Positions 61,286 to 64,000 of a stretch of DNA of 64,000 bases are shown here, piece by piece (the first letter of the stretch is position 1; each line of letters starts with the position of its first letter). Both the position numbers and the translations under genes were made by a program. The notes under the pieces are model-generated. The model searched no databases, was not told where the DNA came from, and worked only from the letters and a program-made list of their open reading frames with translations. The stretch comes from Bacteroidetes bacterium HGW-Bacteroidetes-5 (lineage in GTDB: Bacteria > Bacteroidota > Bacteroidia > Bacteroidales > UBA932). The DNA lies in assembly GCA_002842515.1 (NCBI GenBank), contig PHDC01000001.1, positions 1,860,001 to 1,924,000 of the forward strand. Reading direction: 5' to 3'.

Positions 61286-64000
61286 ATGAAAAACAATAAA
61301 CATTACTGTTTACTAGTACTGCTGCTGTTGTTGCCATTGCAAAGCCTTCTTTTTGCACAGGGAAAATACAGTGTTGATGTTCGTAAAGAGAGTCTTAAGA
61401 GTGTCCTCACTAAGATCCAGATCCAGGGGGCTTTGAAATTTCTTTACTCAAACGATGACGTGAATCCGATAAATGTAGAGAGTGTGAGCATTAAAAATGC
61501 AGACATCAAAGATGTACTCAATCTTGTACTTAAAGGAAGCGGGCTAACTTTCCAGATTGGAGATGACAATATCATCTACATTAAGAGGGTTAAGATGGAT
61601 CCTGATAAAAAACAGGAGAAAAAAAGCATTAAGATCAAAGGGGTTGTGGTAGATTCAAAAAAACTGCCGCTCCCCGGTGTATCTGTAGTGTTAAAGGGAA
61701 CAACCAGGGGAGTTGCAACAGATACCGATGGAAAATTTGAGCTAAATTCAGACCAACCGGAAAACAGCATATTGCTTTTTTCATTCATAGGGATGAAGAA
61801 GAGAGAGGTGATCTATAAAGGAGAGACAACTCTTCTTGTAGTACTTGAAGATGATGCTCTTGCCCTCAACGAGCTGGTTGTGAATGGTATTGTTACCAGA
61901 AAAAAAGAGAGCTTTACCGGGTCATCCACAACCTTCAATGTAGAAGATTTGAAGATGATAGGTAACCAGAATATTCTGATGAGTTTAAAGACTCTTGACC
62001 CATCATTTGCAATTATCGAAAACAATGAATTTGGCTCAGACCCTAACAGGTTGCCCGATATCGAGATTCGCGGTAAAAGCAGTGTTATTGGACTCACAGA
62101 GTTATACGGTACAGATCCTAACCAGCCACTCTTTATTCTCGATGGTTTCGAATCTACCCTATCCGTAATCAGCGATCTTAGTATGGACCGTGTTCAAAGT
62201 ATCACAATTCTTAAAGATGCTGCAGCAACTGCTATCTACGGATCTAAGGCAGCAAACGGAGTGGTTGTTGTAGAGACAAAGAGACCGGAGTCCGGCAGGT
62301 TGAAAATCAACTATAACGGAAACCTCTCATTCAACTTTGCAGATCTTACAGATTATAATCTTATGAACTCATACGAAAAGCTTGTATATGAAAGGCTTTC
62401 GGGCTACTATGGAACTATAGATGCTCAGGGCAATATTGTGAACGAGGTAAACGAGATCAACTACTTTAACAGAATGAAAGAGGTGAGCAGAGGGGTAGAT
62501 ACCTACTGGATGAACGAGCCACTCCGTTTCGCCACGACTCATAAACACACTCTGTTTGTAGAGGGTGGCGACCAACATATGCGTTACGGTATTGGTACCA
62601 GCTACGGAAAAACAGAGGGTGTAATGAAAGAGTCAGACAGAGAGGTTATTAATGAAAACATTAGACTTATTTACAGAAAAGGTAAACTCTCTTTTACAAA
62701 TACCCTAAATATTGACTACTCACTGGCAAACCGGGAAAGTATACCTTTTTCAAAATTTTCAAGGGCAAATCCCTATTTCAGAAAGTACAACGAAGATGGA
62801 GTCCCGATTATGCAGTTAGACAAGTTTCAGTATATGGATATCAATACACTAAGCATAATTACTTCCAATTTCTATAATCCACTTTACGACTTTGAAAACA
62901 ACAACTTCGATAAAACTTCGACTTTCGGGTTTACTAACAATTTTGAACTTGAGTGGAGTATTAAAGAAGATCTTCGGGTAAGAAGCCGAATAGGACTTGG
63001 TAAAACAGAGTCCAAATCGGAGATATTTCTATCTCCTTTTAACTCTTCGTTTGTTGGAAGTGAGCAACTAAAGAAGGGTACATATTCGGAGTCGGGAACA
63101 AGCAAACTGAATTATGACGGAGATGTTAGCATTACTTATGGAACTCTTATCAATCAGTCTCATATGGTAAATGCCGTTGCAGGATTGAGATTCAGCGAGA
63201 ACTCAGCGGTATATAGCAAATATGATGTTCAGGGGTTTATAGATGACGAATTCTGTAATCCTGCATTTGCAATAGGTTATCCGGAGGGGAAGAAATCGGA
63301 GTATTCGGAGTCTAAAAGGAGAGCATTAAGTTACTATATGAATGCAGGATACTCGTATGAGAGCAGATATCTGCTGGATGCAAACTTTCGCATTGACGGC
63401 TCATCGGTTTTTGGAACAGAGAGAAAGTTCTCTAAGACCTGGTCTGTGGGACTTGGATGGAATCTTCACAATGAGAAATTTTTCAAAGAGATATTTAATG
63501 TAAATATTTTTAAACTGAGAGCCTCTATAGGTAACCCCGGAAATCAGAATTTTGATGATTATATCTCAATGAGAATATACAGTTATAACAATCATAACAG
63601 TAATCCATTCGGGGTAAGCACAATAATCAGTAATCTTGGGAATAAAGATCTTGAGTGGCAAAAGACACTGGACTCTAATATTGGTTTTGACCTTGTTACA
63701 AATAACAATAAACTTAGGGTAAATTTCGACTACTTTTACAAAAAGACCGACCCTCTGCTTGTGTTCATAGGTGTTCCATCATCTCTTGGTACAGTAAGTA
63801 TTCCAAAGAATCTTGGTGAGCAGTTAACTAAGGGGCTCACCCTCTCTATTAGCTACAATGTTATTAAAAACAAGAACTTCAGCTGGCTTGCAAACCTCAA
63901 TTTACGCCATTTGAACTCAAAATATGCAAATATCGATCAGTCGATGGATATCTTCAATAAAACAAACAGAAGCAGAAATCTTATAAGATATTATAACGGG
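61286..64000 (+). CDS. SusC/RagA TonB-dependent transducer with STN domain, module 4, 3' partial
   Basis: The frame from the ATG at 61286 stays open for 905 codons to the window end, so it is absent from the ORF track as a closed ORF. Signal peptide to about 25 (QSLLFAQG); STN domain about 27-98 (YSVDVRKESLKSVLTKIQI); carboxypeptidase-like domain (IKGVVVDSKKLPLPGVSVVL); plug with SFTGSSTTFNVEDLK, FGSDPNRLPDIEIRG and LKDAAATAIYGSKAANGVVV; about three quarters of the barrel. The plug sequence places it with the module 1 SusC. The rest and its SusD lie beyond the edge. Confidence 0.95.
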   Translation, partial: MKNNKHYCLLVLLLLLPLQSLLFAQGKYSVDVRKESLKSVLTKIQIQGALKFLYSNDDVNPINVESVSIKNADIKDVLNLVLKGSGLTFQIGDDNIIYIKRVKMDPDKKQEKKSIKIKGVVVDSKKLPLPGVSVVLKGTTRGVATDTDGKFELNSDQPENSILLFSFIGMKKREVIYKGETTLLVVLEDDALALNELVVNGIVTRKKESFTGSSTTFNVEDLKMIGNQNILMSLKTLDPSFAIIENNEFGSDPNRLPDIEIRGKSSVIGLTELYGTDPNQPLFILDGFESTLSVISDLSMDRVQSITILKDAAATAIYGSKAANGVVVVETKRPESGRLKINYNGNLSFNFADLTDYNLMNSYEKLVYERLSGYYGTIDAQGNIVNEVNEINYFNRMKEVSRGVDTYWMNEPLRFATTHKHTLFVEGGDQHMRYGIGTSYGKTEGVMKESDREVINENIRLIYRKGKLSFTNTLNIDYSLANRESIPFSKFSRANPYFRKYNEDGVPIMQLDKFQYMDINTLSIITSNFYNPLYDFENNNFDKTSTFGFTNNFELEWSIKEDLRVRSRIGLGKTESKSEIFLSPFNSSFVGSEQLKKGTYSESGTSKLNYDGDVSITYGTLINQSHMVNAVAGLRFSENSAVYSKYDVQGFIDDEFCNPAFAIGYPEGKKSEYSESKRRALSYYMNAGYSYESRYLLDANFRIDGSSVFGTERKFSKTWSVGLGWNLHNEKFFKEIFNVNIFKLRASIGNPGNQNFDDYISMRIYSYNNHNSNPFGVSTIISNLGNKDLEWQKTLDSNIGFDLVTNNNKLRVNFDYFYKKTDPLLVFIGVPSSLGTVSIPKNLGEQLTKGLTLSISYNVIKNKNFSWLANLNLRHLNSKYANIDQSMDIFNKTNRSRNLIRYYNG

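Overview
The window looks like chromosomal DNA of a Bacteroidota bacterium, most likely order Bacteroidales. The reasons are SusC/SusD outer-membrane pairs, FecI/FecR sigma and anti-sigma pairs, many lipoproteins with short lipoboxes, almost no Shine-Dalgarno sequences, and promoter-like TTTG...TAnnTTTG boxes typical of Bacteroides. I see no rRNA, tRNA, CRISPR array, insertion sequence or prophage.

Region 1 (1-20981) opens with the C-terminal three quarters of an AbgT-family transporter. It is followed by a polysaccharide utilisation locus read leftwards as one tight 14-gene run from 19656 to 1199: SusC, SusD, a fasciclin lipoprotein, a heparinase II/III-type lyase, a GH20 hexosaminidase, an MFS sugar transporter, NagA, NagB, a second atypical GH20, a divergent GH18-like protein, a SASA-type esterase, KdgK, an SDR-type fructuronate reductase (UxuB role) and UxuA. 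A divergent XylR-type (PBP + AraC) regulator sits next to SusC. The set predicts breakdown of a polymer carrying both uronic acid and N-acetylhexosamine: amino sugars leave through NagA/NagB, uronates through UxuB/UxuA/KdgK.

Region 2 (21043-24000) holds a secreted glutamine-amidotransferase-like hydrolase, a small membrane protein resembling Mpv17/PMP22, an ECF sigma factor and CutC.

Region 3 (22615-64000) holds four FecI-FecR-SusC(-SusD) modules in a row. Modules 1 and 4 have one SusC subfamily; modules 2 and 3 have another. All four SusCs carry an STN signalling domain, which the region 1 SusC lacks. In module 1 the sigma gene is separated from its presumed FecR by cutC and a large transglutaminase-like gene, and the junction is rich in repeats. 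Modules 1-3 end in thioredoxin-fold exported proteins of different architecture, one fused to an FG-GAP-like calcium-motif domain. Module 3 also ends with a trypsin-like/PDZ protease. Peptides or proteins, rather than glycans, are the likeliest substrates (inference). Module 4 runs off the right edge.

Between modules 1 and 2 is an AT-rich island (about 38.2-41.0 kb) with a promoter, a small eight-cysteine secreted protein, a 6-bladed beta-propeller lipoprotein, a membrane-anchored CxxC protein and a small secreted protein. It resembles the NVEALA-type peptide clusters of Bacteroides.

The most notable non-coding signals are a spaced element, AGGGW-N14-GYGTATK, at three junctions of modules 2 and 3 (with a weaker fourth), a different element, TACCC-N16-GTGTCT, on both sides of the module 4 sigma gene, and TAnnTTTG boxes only 5-16 nt before the start codons of all four sigma genes.
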